Made by a program: the position numbers and the translations under genes. A stretch of DNA of 54,624 bases from the NCBI GenBank assembly GCA_038138625.1, contig JAYQEA010000008.1, forward strand, positions 1 through 54,624, read 5' to 3'. Position 1 is the stretch's first letter. Every line of letters starts with the position of its first letter. Shown here in pieces: positions 52,204 to 54,624 of this stretch. The notes under the pieces were generated by a model. The model saw only the letters and a program-made list of their open reading frames with translations, was not told the origin of the DNA and did not search any database. The stretch comes from JAQXDR01 sp038138625. GTDB lineage: Bacteria > Pseudomonadota > Alphaproteobacteria > Rhodobacterales > Rhodobacteraceae.

Positions 52204-54624
52204 ATGAAAACCCACGTCAAAGCATTGGTTGTCGGCGGTGGTGCCGTTGGCACGTCGATCGCCTATCATCTGGCCCGTGCCGGGTGGCACGATGTCATGC
52301 TGCTTGAGCGCGATGAGCTGACCTCCGGCTCGACTTGGCACGCCGCTGGGCTGCTGCCCTATTTCAACATGTCGTATGCAACAACGCATATTCATGACTA
52401 TTCCATCAAGTTTTATAAAACTCTTGAGGAAGAAACCGGGTTGAACGCAGGGTTTTCTGTCGTGGGCAACTTGCGTATGGCGCAAACACAGGCGCGTATG
52501 GATGAATATCAGCTCTATGCGGCGACCGCAGAAACCTGTGGGGTGCCCTATGAATGGATGTCACCGGCGCAGATTAAGGACAGATGGCCTTTGGTGCGGA
52601 CCGATGATCTGCAGGGCGCAATTTATCATCCCACCGATGGCTACATTAACCCCGCCGATGTCACCATGGCTATGGCCAAAGGCGCCCGGCAACGTGGCGT
52701 TGTCATCGAACGCAGGTGGCAGGTGGATGGCTACGTTTGGACCGGTGAACACTGGGACGTGACAGTCACTAAAATGATAGAGCGTGGCGGTAATCTTGTG
52801 GCCTCGGATGAACAGGCGGTGATCCACGCCGAACATGTTGTCACTGCAACCGGTAATCACGCGCAACGGACTGCCCGGCTTTTGGGGCTAAAGATCCCCG
52901 CAATTCCGGTCGAGCACCAGTATATCGTAACCGAACCTGATCCGGCCTTGGTCGACTATCGCAAAACCCACGGAGAGCATCCCGTTTTACGGGACGCGGA
53001 TGCCAAATGGTACGTCCGCGAGGAGCGTGGTGGCTGGATTTTGGGGCCTTATGAGCGTAACGCACCGGCGCGGTTTTTATATGATGTCCCCCAAGCGTTT
53101 CGCGCGGATCTGTTTCCATTAGATCTGGAGCGGATCGAAGAAGAATATATGTCGATGATCCATCGCATTCCAACCACCGAAACTGTTGGCCTAAAAGACG
53201 ATTTCAACGGTCCAATTTGTTACACGCCGGACGGGAACCCGTTGATCGGCCCCGCACCGGGTTTGCGCAACATGTGGCTTGCCGAAGGGTTTAGCTTTGG
53301 TATTACTGCCGCTGGTGGGGCGGGCAATTATCTGGCCCAGATGATGGTCGAAGGTGAAGCCGAAATTGATATGGCCTCTCTGGATCCCAAGCGTTATGGC
53401 AGCTGGATGACGACCGAGTTCGCGGCGCGCAAAAACGAAGAAAGCTACGAGCACGTCTATATTTTGCATCATCCCGACGAAGAGCGCCCTGCCTGCCGCC
53501 CCCTGCGGACAGCTCCTGCCTACGACCGTCAAAAGGCGCTTGGCGCACAGTTTGGATTTGTGAACGGCTGGGAACGTCCAAACTACTATGGTCCGCTTGA
53601 TGCCACTGACAATTTTGACCATGATGCAAGATCATTCCGTCGCGGTGGGTGGTGGCAATATGCCGTGGACGAGGCCAAAGCCGTGCGCGAAGGGGTTGGC
53701 CTGATCGACGCCACGGCCTTTACCAAACACGTGGTCAAAGGGCCCGGCGCAACCGCGTTTTTGGACTGGTTTACCTGCAACAAGCTCCCCAAGGTTGGTC
53801 GAATAAATCTGACCTACGCGCTGACTGAGGCCGGAACAACACGGACGGAGTACACCATCGTCCGGTTGGCCGATCACGAATACTATCTTGTGTCTGCTGG
53901 TGCATGGACATCGTATGACGCCGATTTTCTGCGCAAGGCTGCCGAAGACAAAATGCCTGAGTTCGGCTACATTGAAATTCAGGATGTGACCAGCCAATGG
54001 GGTGTTTTTGCCATTGCAGGCCCCAAATCGCGCGCCGTTTTGAATGAAATTGTCAAGGATGCCGATCCCACGACAGTTCTCGGAAACAAACGGTTTCCGT
54101 GGCTGTCAATGCGCAATATTGAATTGGGCATGTGCCCCGTGCGCGCGATCCGCGTGGCTTATACAGGAGAGCTAGGTTGGGAATTGCACCATCCCATGGA
54201 GATGCAAGCCTACCTTTGGGATCAACTCATGACCGCTGGCGAAAAACATGGGATGAGGCTGGTGGGGGCCCGGGCGCAGAACTGGTTGCGTCAGGAAAAA
54301 AGCTACCGCGCATTTGGAACCGAACTTGGACGCGACGCGACCCCGCTCGAGGCCGATTTGCCGCGCTTTGTTGATTTGAACAAAGACTTCCATGGCAAGA
54401 CTGAACTGGAAAAAACCGGTGTACGCGTCAAATGCGTTACGCTTTTGATTGATGGGCCTGATGATGCAGATCCTTGGGGACGCGAAGTGCTCTATCATGG
54501 GCAGACCCGCGTTGGTCGTTTGACCTCGGGTGGATATTCCGTTGTGTTCGGTAAATCGATCGGTATGGGATATGTGACACCGGACGTGTCCGCTCCGGGG
54601 ACGGTATTATCAGTGATGATACAG
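52204..54624 (+). CDS. Dimethylglycine/sarcosine dehydrogenase-type FAD enzyme with GcvT domain, 3' end cut
   Basis: The frame from ATG 52204 is open for 807 codons to the window end and is probably missing only the last few residues (family about 810-820). The N-terminal DAO domain has the FAD motif VVGGGAVGTSIAYHLARAG and the covalent-flavin His46 in GSTWHAAGLLP. A C-terminal GcvT-like aminomethyltransferase fold follows from about residue 470 (GLIDATAFTKHVVKG, AYTGELGWELHHP). Such enzymes demethylate dimethylglycine or sarcosine and transfer the methyl as methylene-tetrahydrofolate, using an electron transfer flavoprotein. The gene fits the methylated-amine theme at the other end of the window. 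The exact amine substrate is uncertain. Confidence 0.92.
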   Translation, partial: MKTHVKALVVGGGAVGTSIAYHLARAGWHDVMLLERDELTSGSTWHAAGLLPYFNMSYATTHIHDYSIKFYKTLEEETGLNAGFSVVGNLRMAQTQARMDEYQLYAATAETCGVPYEWMSPAQIKDRWPLVRTDDLQGAIYHPTDGYINPADVTMAMAKGARQRGVVIERRWQVDGYVWTGEHWDVTVTKMIERGGNLVASDEQAVIHAEHVVTATGNHAQRTARLLGLKIPAIPVEHQYIVTEPDPALVDYRKTHGEHPVLRDADAKWYVREERGGWILGPYERNAPARFLYDVPQAFRADLFPLDLERIEEEYMSMIHRIPTTETVGLKDDFNGPICYTPDGNPLIGPAPGLRNMWLAEGFSFGITAAGGAGNYLAQMMVEGEAEIDMASLDPKRYGSWMTTEFAARKNEESYEHVYILHHPDEERPACRPLRTAPAYDRQKALGAQFGFVNGWERPNYYGPLDATDNFDHDARSFRRGGWWQYAVDEAKAVREGVGLIDATAFTKHVVKGPGATAFLDWFTCNKLPKVGRINLTYALTEAGTTRTEYTIVRLADHEYYLVSAGAWTSYDADFLRKAAEDKMPEFGYIEIQDVTSQWGVFAIAGPKSRAVLNEIVKDADPTTVLGNKRFPWLSMRNIELGMCPVRAIRVAYTGELGWELHHPMEMQAYLWDQLMTAGEKHGMRLVGARAQNWLRQEKSYRAFGTELGRDATPLEADLPRFVDLNKDFHGKTELEKTGVRVKCVTLLIDGPDDADPWGREVLYHGQTRVGRLTSGGYSVVFGKSIGMGYVTPDVSAPGTVLSVMIQ

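Overview
The window looks like chromosome of a marine alphaproteobacterium of the order Rhodobacterales (Roseobacter group). The grounds are a complete ccr/ecm pair of the ethylmalonyl-CoA pathway, an H-NS/HvrA-type protein with the TWTGRGRKP core, a standard alphaproteobacterial elongator tRNA-Met, an mreBCD-mrdA-rodA operon, and a strong bias to methylated-amine and osmolyte catabolism. GC content is moderate. Two 10-N blocks (24952-24961 and 47191-47200) are assembly gaps, each inside a gene and each with a length that does not preserve the reading frame. Several stretches hold decayed genes, so the genome is losing genes or was disturbed by mobile DNA.

Region 1 (1-22.5 kb) is a catabolic island. 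It begins with the N-terminal part of a secreted RTX protein. It continues with a PanE-like reductase and an MttB-type methyltransferase, facing an AraC regulator broken by an in-frame amber codon. Two more decayed genes follow, then an operon of a second MttB homologue and two flavoproteins of the trimethylamine dehydrogenase / dimethylglycine demethylase type, with a divergent GcvA-type LysR regulator. Next come a fused aconitase X (cis-3-hydroxyproline dehydratase family), a choline sulfatase, and a polar amino acid ABC transporter operon with its own GntR regulator and a class IV aminotransferase. A reasonable reading is uptake and stepwise N-demethylation of quaternary amines (betaines of glycine, proline or hydroxyproline) and further breakdown of the products. 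The substrate itself is not proven by sequence.

Region 2 (22.5-33.4 kb) has a wrecked PLP-dependent decarboxylase gene, then a LacI-type repressor divergent from a sugar-type ABC importer operon: binding protein, two permeases, a 62-residue membrane protein, two ATPases and a fused DhaK-DhaL kinase. Two palindromes 30 bp apart lie between repressor and operon. The operon most likely imports and phosphorylates a small keto-polyol such as dihydroxyacetone or a tetrulose. A 1.3 kb graveyard with probable transposase fragments separates it from tRNA-Met.

Region 3 (33.5-44.6 kb) carries a periplasmic copper chaperone with a small exported partner, a DUF1989 protein, a divergent SHMT-like enzyme, an H-NS protein followed 2 bp later by deoD, the divergent ecm and ccr genes with a clear ccr terminator, a small conserved-looking protein, a RecD-like helicase and a PaaI-type thioesterase.

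Region 4 (44.6-54.6 kb) has the cell-shape operon mreB-mreC-mreD-mrdA-rodA on the minus strand. It runs by a 4-base overlap into ghrA and then rpe. The window ends in a nearly complete dimethylglycine/sarcosine dehydrogenase-type gene, again pointing to one-carbon release from betaine-derived amines.
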